Shown here: piece by piece, positions 45,701 through 54,612 of the stretch | Numbering within the stretch: position 1 is the stretch's first letter | Layout of the letters: every line of letters starts with the position of its first letter | Assembly (NCBI GenBank): GCA_963579025.1 | Contig: CAUZFZ010000041.1 | Coordinates: 1 to 64,000, forward strand | From: CAUZFZ01 sp963579025 | GTDB lineage: Bacteria > Planctomycetota > Planctomycetia > Planctomycetales > Planctomycetaceae | DNA: 64,000 nucleotides | Direction of reading: 5' to 3' | Translations under genes and position numbers: made by a program | The notes under the pieces: generated by a model | The model's database searches: none | Seen by the model: the letters and a program-made list of their open reading frames with translations, nothing else | What the model was told of the DNA's origin: nothing

Positions 45701-47470
45701 GTCTGAGCTGAAGCTCACCGACCTGACCGAATTTGTGTGCCCGCTGCAGAGCTGGACCTGCCCTCCCGTCGAAGCGTTCCAGATTCGAACGGATTGGTCG
45801 TCGGATCCGCTGGCCACAAATCTTCCGTCGGAGCTGAAACACACGGACCTGACGGTACCAACGTGTCCATTACAGTCCTGGCTCAATTGGCCACTCACCG
45901 CATTCCAAATACGAACGCGATCGCTCCAGCTGCTTGCCACAGACTGCCCGTCGGAGCTGAAGTTCACCGAATAGACTTGGCTTCCGTATCCACCGAAGAG
46001 CAGAATCTGTTCGCCAGTTGTGACCTCCCAGATTCGAACTCTGTGGTCCGCCAACAGAACGTCGCCAGTGTCGGCGACAACAAGATGTCCGTTACAGCCA
46101 CTGACAACGAACTTTCCGTCAGAGCTGAAGCTCACGGACCTGACGTCACCCGTGTGTCCGGTGTAGTGCTGGACCTGTTCACCGTTCGCCGCATTCCAAA
46201 TACGAACGCTGCTATCAGACGATCCGCTGGCAACCAGGTTCCCGTCTGGGCTGAAGCTTACCGACCTAATGCCACCCGTGTGTCCGCTGCAGAGCTGCAC
46301 CTGCTTACCGGTCGCCGCGTTCCACATCCGAACGCTGTTGTCGTCCGATCCGCTCGCCACAAACTGACCGTCTGAGCTGAAGCTCACGGACCTGACCGAA
46401 TTTGTGTGCCCGTCGCAGAGCTGGACCTGCTCACCCGTCGCCGCGTTCCAGATCCGAACACTGTTGTCGTCCGAGCCGCTCGTCACAAACTTACGGTCTG
46501 AGCTGAAGGTCACCGAATTGACGCCACCCGTATGTCCGCTGCAGAGCTGGACCTGCTCTCCCGTCGCCGCGTTCCAGATCCGAACGCTGTTGTCGTTCGA
46601 GCCGCTCGCCACAATCTGACCGTCTGAGCTGAAGCTCACGGAATTGACCAAACCTGTGTGTCCGCTGCAGAGCTGGACCTGCTCACCCGTCGTCGCGTTC
46701 CAGATTCGAACGCTGTTGTCGTTCGAGCCGCTCGCAACAAATTGACTGTCAGAGCTGAAGCTCACTGAATCGACGGTACTCTGGTGTCCGCTGCAGATCT
46801 GGACCTGCTCACCCGTCGTCGCGTTCCAGATTCGAACGCTGTTGTCCGCCGAGCCGCTCGCCACAAACTGACCGTCTGAGCTGAAACTCACCGACAAGAC
46901 CGGTGCAGTGTGTCCGCTGCAGAGCTGGACCTGCTCACCCGTCGCCGCGTTCCAGATACGTACGTTGTTGTCGAACGAGCCGCTCGCCACAAACTGACCG
47001 TCAGAGCTGAAACTCACCGACAAGACCCAATCCGTGTGTCCGCTGCAGAGCTGGACCTGCTCACCCGTCGTCGCGTTCCAGATTCGAACGCTGTCGTCCT
47101 CCGAGCCGCTCGCCACGAACTGACCGTCTGAGCTGAAGCTCACCGAAAAAACCGGCTGAGTGTGTCCGCTACAGAGCTGGACCTGCTCACCCGTCGCCGC
47201 GTTCCAGATTCGAACGCTGTTGTCCCCCGAGCCGCTCACCACGAACTGACCGTCAGAGCTGAAGCTCACCGAATGGACCGTTCCCGAGGCACCACCGTGT
47301 CGCAGATTCTGTTCCACGTCCTTGAGAGTCTCTCCATTCGGAACGATCGGCGGCGCTGCCACAGCAAATGCAGGGGTCCAGTTCAGAACGAAGAGCAGCA
47401 GCACAAGGCGAACTAACCTGTTTCGGGACGCGATGGCTCTGTGGCCGACAGTCGGAAGCGAATCGATCAC
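42794..47470 (-). CDS. Transmembrane 14-WD40 / STAND-like ATPase protein (candidate NLR-like sensor)
   Basis: A 1558-residue protein in this order: signal sequence or N-terminal helix (about residues 19-38), fourteen tandem WD40 repeats (about 58-660, mostly 42 residues, consensus SVSFSSDGQFVASGSxDNSV then RIWNAATGEQVQLCSGH), beta-sandwich-like region (about 730-970), one transmembrane helix (980-1003), an uncharacterised linker, then a P-loop ATPase: FFGR box, Walker A GARQSGKSSLL (Lys1239), Walker B LLVLIDEAD (about 1304-1312), and a winged-helix-like end. Fourteen repeats suit two seven-bladed propellers outside the membrane, with the ATPase inside. GTG start at 47470 shares GTGA with the TIR gene's stop and has GGAG 9 bases upstream. 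The architecture resembles STAND/NLR-type immune sensors; function is inferred. Confidence 0.85.
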   Translation of the reverse strand: MIDSLPTVGHRAIASRNRLVRLVLLLFVLNWTPAFAVAAPPIVPNGETLKDVEQNLRHGGASGTVHSVSFSSDGQFVVSGSGDNSVRIWNAATGEQVQLCSGHTQPVFSVSFSSDGQFVASGSEDDSVRIWNATTGEQVQLCSGHTDWVLSVSFSSDGQFVASGSFDNNVRIWNAATGEQVQLCSGHTAPVLSVSFSSDGQFVASGSADNSVRIWNATTGEQVQICSGHQSTVDSVSFSSDSQFVASGSNDNSVRIWNATTGEQVQLCSGHTGLVNSVSFSSDGQIVASGSNDNSVRIWNAATGEQVQLCSGHTGGVNSVTFSSDRKFVTSGSDDNSVRIWNAATGEQVQLCDGHTNSVRSVSFSSDGQFVASGSDDNSVRMWNAATGKQVQLCSGHTGGIRSVSFSPDGNLVASGSSDSSVRIWNAANGEQVQHYTGHTGDVRSVSFSSDGKFVVSGCNGHLVVADTGDVLLADHRVRIWEVTTGEQILLFGGYGSQVYSVNFSSDGQSVASSWSDRVRIWNAVSGQLSQDCNGHVGTVRSVCFSSDGRFVASGSDDQSVRIWNASTGGQVQLCSGHTNSVRSVSFSSDGQFVASGSSDHSVRIWNAATGWQVERCSGHTDTVMSVSFSSDGNFVASGSSDNSVRIWNVKTKATETLNFPKQSVRPVRTMVAGQRGTWVSFTPDGVVHRYDDGTLLLQRVDRDSIPDHMATGRHAALGFSSYLAPVPPQVENPVPGSLEVTVPDSLVEWSYGNPPPVVVTLRNNGDIPVYWPRIRSATAFPPTTDTFALFSQPPVKAVLQPGESIDVPLTLVPCSRPGNREGWPTDLKLQVDTAFGPIPIEQPIRLEFQTPELVIFAAYWHPSGYERTPSTSIPVAYKDYTKPYPGALRIEFQNVGKVALPAGSKVQAFIHLDQSPMEDLGTFELPRTIAPGSRELVAFTLPGSVSDDFQVEVVVNSREPVWRTWKFPQQQVSRLGARTWLIVGWIAAVVVLLAGGSYLGLFLNPLMREVAADRQAFLRLPVEDVPRATRLLAWTRRLASTLSTVDVAGSRLGHVSDFLDDTDSEHRARQMMERLGWKIDQTIPLNGHGTAFRVLVDEGFVLKLQWAVLLFPEADANVDAAERELRDAIKDPAPPVTLVVTTDRDAQSRWARVSQRTSNSLVTVDSRTLTGWLLSPEPDLVVARLIASQVRVTRFSPYQTSGGLTRSATFFGRAELIGDMLNRELQNYLIVGARQSGKSSLLKEIERQAQRLDLCECHYFSLARTESPAVSLALALGFEGDVEGTDDIALLQQLRRMKRERPLLVLIDEADYFVKSQQENDYRTLHEMRSLSEEGTAYFILAGFWTLYASAALDYQSPLRNWGEVVEIGPLDTADCHDMITQPMRGLGLTFEHDADHQDEGAVLLERIIAATGQRANLIATTCSEIIRLTEPGDQYILADHVQQALSSRAIRERLSGWESVTGVERDDQLDRIVIYATIDAENFTQEQLLETLHGRDVDVPIEDLRRSLRRLELAYIVLRDGSTFRFCVPLLVELLREEGTVLSLNDECNRWRVGPS
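45500..47300 (-). repeat. Tandem array of ~126-bp WD40-coding repeats
   Basis: The period is exactly 126 bases over most of the array; for instance the CAGAGCTGG element recurs at 47172, 47046 and 46920. Fourteen units are present; unit 10 carries a 14-residue insertion. DNA identity between units is very high, implying recent duplication or continuing gene conversion. Variable residues cluster at the same few positions of each blade. Confidence 0.9.
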
Positions 47471-48892
47471 TCTGCGGTCTCCGATGTGGCAGTTACGAAC
47501 TCGCGTCCCACTTCGCGGATGATGTCGCAACGCCAGCGGAGATCGCGGGCTTCGCGGCGGAGCAGGTTGTTCCAGAACAGGGCGGCCAGCAGTGAGTCGC
47601 GGGGCAGAGCTGTGCTCCAGCGGCCGACGATGTCCTGCTCCAGCCACTGTGCACATTGGCGATGATCTTCCGGAGTGCGGAGGGCGGCGGAGAAGGCTCG
47701 CGTCAGCACCGGCAGGTCACGCAGTGCCGAACGGGCGGCGGGTTCGTTCAGGACTCCGTCGGGCGAGACGAAGTTCCAGCACTTGTGCAGCAGTCGCGGA
47801 TGGCCTCCGCTGAGCTGCAGGATGGATGTGACACCCTGCTCGTTCGGCTCATCATCGCGGCGGCTGGTCCATTCGGCACGGACGTCGGCGGGGGACGGGT
47901 CCGGGCCGAAGCGCACGTCCGCGACTGTGAACAGCGATTGCTCGTCGCCTGTCACAAACAGCCCGTGCAGCGTTCCACCGCCTGCAACGAGCGCGTGGAA
48001 ACCGTCACGCTCGTCGTAAATCGATCGCAGACAACTGCCGAACAGGTCCTGCTGCGTGGCCTCGCAGCTCTCGAAGCCGAACACGATCAGCAGCACAGTC
48101 CGTCCGGCCGTGAGTTCTTTCCACCGCTGTTTGAAAGTCAGGACCGAGTCCGTGCTTTCCAGGCCGCACTGAAAACCCACGTCCTGGAAGAACTCCGCCG
48201 GAGCACTCGCGTGTCGGGGAGCGCGGACTCGATACACGGCGTCCGGGCCGAACTGCTCGTTCGCCTGGTCGAACAGCCGGCGACGTTCCTGCTCGGACAG
48301 GCGGTCGGCCTGCGAGAGCAGCAGCACCACGCGATGCTCCAGAAGTTGTGAGATCACATCGGCCGTCCACCGCGAGACGGCTGCGCTGGAATCGCCCGGT
48401 GCTGCGCTTTCGTCGGGAACGGCGGCAAACGCGGGGAATTCCAGCTCACCGTCGAATTCGGCGGGCGGGCCGGGTGGTGCTCCCTGCAGAGCGTTCAGGA
48501 GTTGCCGGAAGGCGATGCGGTAACCGGACTCGGTGGCCGCACGAAAATCCACGGCGTTGTTCGCCTGAACTCCAAAGAGTTCCGGCAGGTCTCCGCGGAC
48601 GAGCAGCGGGATGATGCGGAAGTCCGGGTCGCGTTGCCCACGCTGCAGCATCTCGTCGTGCTCCAGCTTTAGCCAGTACGACTCGGCCGTGTTGGGTGTG
48701 CAGATGAGGATGCCGTGCCGCGACTCGCCAATCGCCAATCGCCTGCTTCAGTCCAGCGGAAAACGGACGGCCGTGATCCAGATTCCAGACGTCCAGAAAC
48801 GGTTCCACACCGTGCGTCTGAAAATTCCTGGCGAGCGCTTCGACCCACGGTTTGTCTTCCGAGTTATGACTCAGGAAAACATCGAAGGGCAT
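47467..48892 (-). pseudogene. TIR-domain protein with degenerate ATPase-like C-terminus, frameshifted
   Basis: The ATG at 48892 has GGAG 6 bases upstream. The first frame encodes a TIR half: FDVFLSHNSEDKPWVEALAR ... FSAGLKQAIG. A second frame continues with GESRHGILICTPNTAESYW and LKLEHDEML, the other TIR half including the probable catalytic Glu (WLKLE). The frames are separated by one extra 7-base copy at 48727-48743. Without it, one protein of about 472 residues results. The C-terminal 330 residues resemble a STAND/AAA module without a P-loop (VVLLLSQADRL, TVLLIVFGFES, LQLSGGHPRLLHKCWNF). It would be an NAD-cleaving effector in cytoplasm. Read as it stands the first frame ends at 48446; the second would need a TTG start at 48738. 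The stop overlaps the WD40-ATPase start. Confidence 0.85.
48727..48743 (-). repeat. 7-bp tandem repeat causing the TIR frameshift
   Basis: GCCAATC occurs twice, followed by GCC (plus strand). One copy would join the two TIR halves in frame (KQAIGESRHG). Two copies shift the frame. Confidence 0.9.
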
Positions 48893-49218
48893 GCGCGACT
48901 CCAGATTCTGTGACGGACCAATTGGCCACCCACCGCCCCGAGACAAAGGCTTGGGTGGCAGGCTGCGTGTCGCATGACGTCAGGAAATGTGTCTCAATCA
49001 GTTCACAGTTGCGCCAGTGTGCGCACTCGTCCTGTGGACAGCAACTCTGAGAAATGAGAGTCATGCACCACTGCTTGCCGAGTGGTGGCGTGCCTGTCCC
49101 GTCCTGGACACCACGTGACGTTTATCGCGGATCACTGCAGACGAATGAGTAACTCGTAAAAGGATACCGGATGGCATCCGGCGCGGCTTGTCCCACCCTT
49201 CGTCGTTACTGTCGACGG
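48893..49218. other. Upstream region of the TIR/WD40 operon
   Basis: A 326-base gap between the TIR gene and the next gene, both transcribed leftward. It should hold the promoter of the TIR/WD40-ATPase operon. I see no clear promoter consensus, repeat or coding frame. Confidence 0.45.
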
Positions 49219-50655
49219 TTAAGCCAGGATCTCTTTGATGACATGGCCATGCACGTCCGTCAGACGAAAGTCGCGACCAGCCTGATGGAACGTGAGGCGT
49301 TCGTGGTTGAGTCCCAGGCAATGCAGGATTGTCGCCTGAATGTCATGCACGTGTACGGGTCGCTCGACGATGTGGAAGCCGAATTCGTCGGTCTGACCGA
49401 GTGACATGCCGGCGCGAATGCCGCCGCCGGCCATCCACATTGTGTAAGCCTGTGGATGATGATCTCGACCCAGCGATCGGCCGAGGGCCGGATTCGTTTC
49501 GACCATGGGTGTCCGGCCGAATTCTCCACCCCAGATGACGAGCGTCTCGTCCAGGAGCCCGCGGCGTTTCAGATCGAGGATCAACGCCGCGCTGGCCTGG
49601 TCGGTGGCTTTGCAGTTGTTGCGGACGTTGCCTTCGACATTGCTGTGAGCGTCCCAGCCGTTCTGGTAGACGTTGACAAAACGCACGCCTCGTTCGATCA
49701 GTCGCCGAGCGAGCAGGCACGACCGCGCGAATGATGGCTTAGCGGGATCGCAGCCGTAGAGACTGAATGTGTCGCGCGTCTCGCTTCCAAAATCCATCAG
49801 CTCGGGCGCCGATGATTGCAGCCGGGCTGCCATCTCGAATGAAGCGATGCGCGTCGCGATCTCCGGATCGCCCACGCTGGCCAGTCGCTGCTTGTTGAGT
49901 CCGTTGATCAGCGAGAATGTGTCCTGCTGAAGCTGGGTATCGACGCCGGCCGGGCTGCCGACATTCAGAATCGGATCACCCTGGCTGCGGAACCGTACTC
50001 CTGAGTACAGAGTCGGCAGGAAGCCGCTGGACCAGAGTGACGAGCCGCCGCTCAAGCCGTCCGCGCGCAGGACAACGAATGAGGGCAGGTTGTGAGTCTC
50101 GGAACCCAGGCCGTACAGGGCCCAGGATCCGAGGCTTGGACGTCCCGGTTGACCGAAGCCGGTGTTGATGAACAGTTGCGCCGGCGCGTGATTGAACTGA
50201 TCGGTGTGGACCGAACGGATCAGCGTGATCTCATCAACGATCTTCGCGAGATGCGGTAATACGTCGGAGATGTTCTCACCCGAGTTGCCCTGCCGCTGAA
50301 ATCCAAAGCGTGGCCCGAGGACTCCGGCACTTGGCTGAATGAACGCGTACCGCTGGTCACCGATGACCGACGGTGGCAGCGGTTTGCCTTCCAGTTTGCT
50401 GAGCGTTGGCTTTTCGTCGAACAGCTCCAACTGGCTGGGAGCTCCGGCCATGAAGAGGTGGATGACGCGTTTGGCTTTGCCTGGAAAGTGGGCCGGCTGC
50501 ACGTTGGTCGTGACTCGATCAGGTGCGGATCGAGCCGATCGATTCAGTTTCGAGGTCAGCAATCCGCCGAGAGCGATCTTGCCCAGACCGATGCCGCAGT
50601 CACCAAAAAAGTGACGACGCGTCGCGCGTAACGGAGAGAGCTGTCGAGCATTCAT
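49219..50655 (-). CDS. DUF1501 protein, third copy
   Basis: A 478-residue DUF1501 protein: RRHFFGDCGIGLGKIALGG as Tat-like start (about residues 13-31), IHLFMAGAPSQLELFDEKPT, VHTDQFNHAPAQLFINTGFG, RGVRFVNVYQNGWDAHSNVE, IWGGEFGRTPM and GRDHHPQAYTMWMAGGGI. It is 7 bases downstream of the cytochrome-c/DUF1549/DUF1553 gene on the same strand, the standard planctomycete pairing. The two are probably exported by different routes (Tat and Sec) and act on the same unknown substrate. Confidence 0.94.
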   Translation of the reverse strand: MNARQLSPLRATRRHFFGDCGIGLGKIALGGLLTSKLNRSARSAPDRVTTNVQPAHFPGKAKRVIHLFMAGAPSQLELFDEKPTLSKLEGKPLPPSVIGDQRYAFIQPSAGVLGPRFGFQRQGNSGENISDVLPHLAKIVDEITLIRSVHTDQFNHAPAQLFINTGFGQPGRPSLGSWALYGLGSETHNLPSFVVLRADGLSGGSSLWSSGFLPTLYSGVRFRSQGDPILNVGSPAGVDTQLQQDTFSLINGLNKQRLASVGDPEIATRIASFEMAARLQSSAPELMDFGSETRDTFSLYGCDPAKPSFARSCLLARRLIERGVRFVNVYQNGWDAHSNVEGNVRNNCKATDQASAALILDLKRRGLLDETLVIWGGEFGRTPMVETNPALGRSLGRDHHPQAYTMWMAGGGIRAGMSLGQTDEFGFHIVERPVHVHDIQATILHCLGLNHERLTFHQAGRDFRLTDVHGHVIKEILA

Positions 50656-50662
50656 GGATAAA

Positions 50663-53600
50663 TCAGTTTCGAGTCATGGCTTCATCAACGGACATCAACG
50701 CGCGTGTCACGAGCGTCCAGACGGCGTGCTCTTTGTTGTCATCCGTTTCAGATCCGGAGATCGCCTTTGCATCAAGTTCACCAGTCGCGATGCGCCGACG
50801 CTGCGCTTTCACAAACTGAGTCAGCAGTTTCAGTTCATCAGGTAACGGAGGTCGCGTCAGGATGCGACGAAACGAATCTCGTACGAGTTCATCGTCTGAA
50901 CCGTTTGCTTCGACAAGTCGACGACCAAACTGACGTGCTGCGTCGATGAACATGACATCGTTGAGCAGCGTCAGCGCCTGCAGCGCGGTGTTCGACACAT
51001 CTCGCCGGGCAATGCAGGCTTCGCCGGTGGGTCCGTCGAACGTCGTGAACATGGCAAACGGTGCTGTGCGTTTCTGGTAGGTGTAGAGGCTGCGGCGATA
51101 GCGGTCCTCGCCGGTACTGGTCTTCCATTTTGGTCTGCCGAATGCGGCTTCAGTGATGCCGTCGGATTGCAGTGGCCTCACCGGCGGACCGCCCATTCTG
51201 GAGGATAGAACTCCGGCGGCATGCAGCGATGCATCACGAATGATCTCTGCTTCGAGCCGGAAGCGTGGAGATCGCGAAAGCAGCCGGTTTTCGGGGTCTC
51301 GCTGCAGGTGCTCCGTCGTCACTCGTGATGATTGTCGGTATACGGCGCTGGTGACAATCAGACGGTGCAGTTGCTTGAGCGACCAGCTCGCTTTGATGAA
51401 CTCTCCGCCGTCGCGGAATTCGACAGCCAGCCAGTCGATCAGTTGCGGATGCGACGGCGATTCGCCCTGCAGACCAAAGTCTTCCAGCGTGCGGACCAGT
51501 CCCTTGCCGAAGAATGCGGCCCAGTGTCGATTGACGACAACACGCGCCGTCAACGGGTTTTCCGGCGAGACGACCCAGCGGGCGAGACCGAGTCGGTTGC
51601 GCGGCAGGTCCTGTGCGAATTCGTGCAGTGTTTCAGGAGTGAGTTGTGCAACCCGTTCGCGTGTTTGCAGAAACTCACCTCGATGATGACGGTAGGTCAG
51701 ACGTGGATTCTCCGGAGCCCGCTCCTGCATAACGAGCGACGTGGTGAGCGCCGGCGGTCGCTGCAATGCCCGAATTCTCGCGGCCGGTTTCGCCAGTTCC
51801 GGGGCAAGCAACAGAAACTCATTCCGTAGTTTAGTCCGGTCGGCATCAGTCAGTTGTTCCTCCGTCAATGTCAGCAGTGCGTCCACATCGGCCGGGAGGT
51901 CGCGCGCCTCGGCGCCGCCTGCCTGTGTCGTCGCTGACAGACGAAACCGGCCCAGCGAACTGGAGAAGTGCCGGCCAAAGTCCATTCGCAGTTCGAGTCT
52001 TTCAGCCGTCGGCAATGGCTCTGCCAGAACAAACACGGCGACGTGTCGCTCGCCGTTGCGACCGTTGGTGGACCAGCCCGTCTGCACATCGCCGTCCAGC
52101 GCAAGCTGAGCCGACACCGGGTTGCTACCGAACTGGTTCTTCGCATAGCTGTGTGTGGCATGCCTGATGCGCACCGGCTGGCCATCGGCGGTGAGCTTGA
52201 ATTCCGTCAGATAAAAGTCGCCCTTGCGGCCTTCGTAAAATGTCATGCCGGGTCCACGAGCAGGCAGTCGCGGATCAGGGAGTGCTTCGAGACGGATGGC
52301 CGTCGCACCGGCGAAACCGCGATCGAACGTCAGCGAGTAAACGTCGTGCTTGGTTGAATCGCCAGACGCAAACACGGCGTTGTCATCCTCGACCGTCAAC
52401 AGTGGCAGGTTTGATGTCGCTTCGACAGGACGCAGCGTCTGCCATTTGACTAATCGTTTTCGTTCCGTCGCGAGCCAGTCTGCGAACGCCAGACCCACCG
52501 CGAATCCACGCCGAAAAGCTAACTCGTCGGGCTCCAGTTCGTTCCAGTCTTTCGGAGCCGGCCACTGTCGCGGAAGTAGTTTCAGCAGCTTGTCTGCCTC
52601 GGCCAGGTTGCCGGCCCGTTGCGCTTCGGCATCCGGATTCGGGATCTCAAGGTCCGGTTCGTCGGCGTTATTCAGGAATGCCATGAACCCGTAGTACTCG
52701 GTGTGCGAGACCGGGTCGTACTTGTGACTATGGCACTGGGCACAGCCAAGCGTCAGGCCCAGCCATGTGGTTCCCGTGGTCGCGACGCGGTCAGTCATCG
52801 CGTAGAAGCGGAACTCCAGAGGATCAATGCCGCCTTCTTCATTCAGCATCGTATTGCGGTGAAATCCCGTCGCGATGCGCTGGCTGATTGTGGCATCCGG
52901 CAGCATGTCTCCGGCAAGCTGCTCGATCGTGAACTGATCAAACGGCATGTCAGCGTTAAGAGTATTCACAACCCAGTCACGGTACGGCCACATACTGCGG
53001 TCGCGATCTTTCTCATATCCGTTGGTGTCCGCATAGCGTGCCAGATCCAGCCAGCGACGCGCCCACCGTGCGCCGTAGTGTTTCGAACTGAGCAACGTGT
53101 CGACCAACTTCTGCCATTCGTCTTCGTTGAGGTACACCTTGTCGGCGGTTTCAACCGGACCGCTCGTGATCTGGACGAGTCTGGCATACCACTCGTCTGC
53201 TTCTTCCGGAGTCGGCGGTAGCCCGATCAGGTCGAGATAGACACGACGAATCAACGTGTAAAGTTCCGCTGGCGGCGAGGCCACGAGTCCTTCCCGTTCT
53301 TGACGCTGCCAGACGAACAGATCGATCGGATTGACTCCCAACTCGACCCGACCCGCGTTGGGAATTGCTGGACGAACTGGTGGCACGAACGCCCAGTGCC
53401 GGGTGTACTCAGCTCCCTGCCTGATCCAGCGAATCAACAGTTGGCGTTCGTCTTCGGCCAGCACGCGGTTGGAATCCGGGGGCGGCATGCGCTCATCCGG
53501 ATCACGCGACAGAATTCGACGGACAAGTTCGCTTTTCTGCGGGCTGCCCGGCACCACTGCACTGGTGCCATCGCGATCTGCAAGTGCGTCGTCGCGCCGA

Positions 53601-53770
53601 TCGAGACGCAATTCTGCCTGACGTGCCTTGTCGTCGGGGCCGTGACACGAGAAACACCGGTCCGACAGAATCGGCCGGATGTCGCGGCTGAAGTCGATCG
53701 GTTCTTCAGCGATAGACGCGGAGACGTGGCACAGTATTGTGACCATCGCAGTGAATGTTACACGCCGCAT
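50663..53770 (-). CDS. Planctomycete cytochrome c / DUF1549 / DUF1553 protein, second copy
   Basis: A 1035-residue protein. A signal peptide (MRRVTFTAMVTILCHVSASI) is followed by a PSCyt1 heme domain with CFSCH and RMPPPD, DUF1549 with GARWARRWLDLARYADTNGY and CAQCHSHKYD, a central insert (about 430-620), and DUF1553 with NPLTARVVVNRHWAAFFGKG and NTALQALTLLNDVMFIDAAR. Layout matches the protein at 7505, but this copy is paired with DUF1501. The ATG at 53770 gives a clean signal peptide; another ATG at 53830 would add 20 polar residues. It diverges from the fic gene. Confidence 0.93.
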   Translation of the reverse strand: MRRVTFTAMVTILCHVSASIAEEPIDFSRDIRPILSDRCFSCHGPDDKARQAELRLDRRDDALADRDGTSAVVPGSPQKSELVRRILSRDPDERMPPPDSNRVLAEDERQLLIRWIRQGAEYTRHWAFVPPVRPAIPNAGRVELGVNPIDLFVWQRQEREGLVASPPAELYTLIRRVYLDLIGLPPTPEEADEWYARLVQITSGPVETADKVYLNEDEWQKLVDTLLSSKHYGARWARRWLDLARYADTNGYEKDRDRSMWPYRDWVVNTLNADMPFDQFTIEQLAGDMLPDATISQRIATGFHRNTMLNEEGGIDPLEFRFYAMTDRVATTGTTWLGLTLGCAQCHSHKYDPVSHTEYYGFMAFLNNADEPDLEIPNPDAEAQRAGNLAEADKLLKLLPRQWPAPKDWNELEPDELAFRRGFAVGLAFADWLATERKRLVKWQTLRPVEATSNLPLLTVEDDNAVFASGDSTKHDVYSLTFDRGFAGATAIRLEALPDPRLPARGPGMTFYEGRKGDFYLTEFKLTADGQPVRIRHATHSYAKNQFGSNPVSAQLALDGDVQTGWSTNGRNGERHVAVFVLAEPLPTAERLELRMDFGRHFSSSLGRFRLSATTQAGGAEARDLPADVDALLTLTEEQLTDADRTKLRNEFLLLAPELAKPAARIRALQRPPALTTSLVMQERAPENPRLTYRHHRGEFLQTRERVAQLTPETLHEFAQDLPRNRLGLARWVVSPENPLTARVVVNRHWAAFFGKGLVRTLEDFGLQGESPSHPQLIDWLAVEFRDGGEFIKASWSLKQLHRLIVTSAVYRQSSRVTTEHLQRDPENRLLSRSPRFRLEAEIIRDASLHAAGVLSSRMGGPPVRPLQSDGITEAAFGRPKWKTSTGEDRYRRSLYTYQKRTAPFAMFTTFDGPTGEACIARRDVSNTALQALTLLNDVMFIDAARQFGRRLVEANGSDDELVRDSFRRILTRPPLPDELKLLTQFVKAQRRRIATGELDAKAISGSETDDNKEHAVWTLVTRALMSVDEAMTRN

Positions 53771-53913
53771 GAGCGAACTCGTGAATGGGCCTGCCTGTTT
53801 GCCGGAGCCAGAATGATCGACGATCGACATTCTGGGACACGGTCATGGTTTAGAGAAGCCTCACGCCCGAGAACAGTTGTGTTCCGGCGAGGGGATCGAT
53901 GTAAGCTGCGGAC

Positions 53914-54612
53914 ATGGCACATACCTCTGGAAACCGCAGGGACAAGTACGACGTTTCCGGCAACGTCGAGGCTCAGTTTGCGGATGACGATCAACTGGTC
54001 CTGGCCAACAAGCTCGGATTGAGAGACCTGGCGTCTCTTCATTGGAAAGAAGAGGAATTCCTTGCGCGAGCATACAGCTCCCTCCTGCGCGAAGTCCGGA
54101 GTGATACGCCAATGTCATGTGAGCTCTTGAGGCACATCCACTCACGTATCTTCGGGGAGCTGTTTGAGTGGGCTGGTCGTTGGCGGACTGTGACGATTTC
54201 GAAGAGCAACGCGATCTGGCCGCCGCCACATTATCTCGACCAGGCGATGGCCTCGCTCGAGGAGGAATTCCTTAATCGCTGGCCCGCATCCGCACTGCAG
54301 GTGGATAACGACTTCTGCCGCGCTGTCGGTGAAATACAGGGTGAGTTTCTGGCTATCCACCCGTTCCGCGAAGGTAATGCACGAACAATCAAGTTGTTGA
54401 GCGACTTGCTGGCAGCTCAGTCAGATCGACCGCTGCTTGCCTATGACATGACGGAAGTGGGCCAGAATCGATACATCGACGCGGCGCGAGTTGCTTTGGC
54501 TCGGAAGGATTACCGACCGATGATCGCGATTATTGCGGAAGCACTTGGCCGTGCTGCGTCGAGTCCATTGCCTCAAGCTCGCCCAGCAGACGACGACGAC
54601 ATTCATCTGTAA
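53914..54612 (+). CDS. Fic family protein (putative AMP-transferase)
   Basis: A 232-residue Fic/Doc-family protein. The core motif HPFREGNARTIK (His149-Lys160) keeps the catalytic His and the Glu and Asn of HxFx(D/E)GNGRxxR, but has Ala for the second Gly and Lys for the last Arg. I recall that variant in a large Fic subgroup. The preceding helix reads IHSRIFGELFEWAGRWRTVT, as in the family. It would transfer AMP or a related group to protein targets and could be a toxin. No inhibitory motif is seen in the N-terminus, so it needs a separate inhibitor. Its 3' end overlaps the convergent small gene by 83 bases. Confidence 0.9.
   Translation: MAHTSGNRRDKYDVSGNVEAQFADDDQLVLANKLGLRDLASLHWKEEEFLARAYSSLLREVRSDTPMSCELLRHIHSRIFGELFEWAGRWRTVTISKSNAIWPPPHYLDQAMASLEEEFLNRWPASALQVDNDFCRAVGEIQGEFLAIHPFREGNARTIKLLSDLLAAQSDRPLLAYDMTEVGQNRYIDAARVALARKDYRPMIAIIAEALGRAASSPLPQARPADDDDIHL

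Noticed and set aside
45500..47300. CRISPR array
   Set aside because: The 126-base repeats are in frame, encode WD40 blades and have no spacers.
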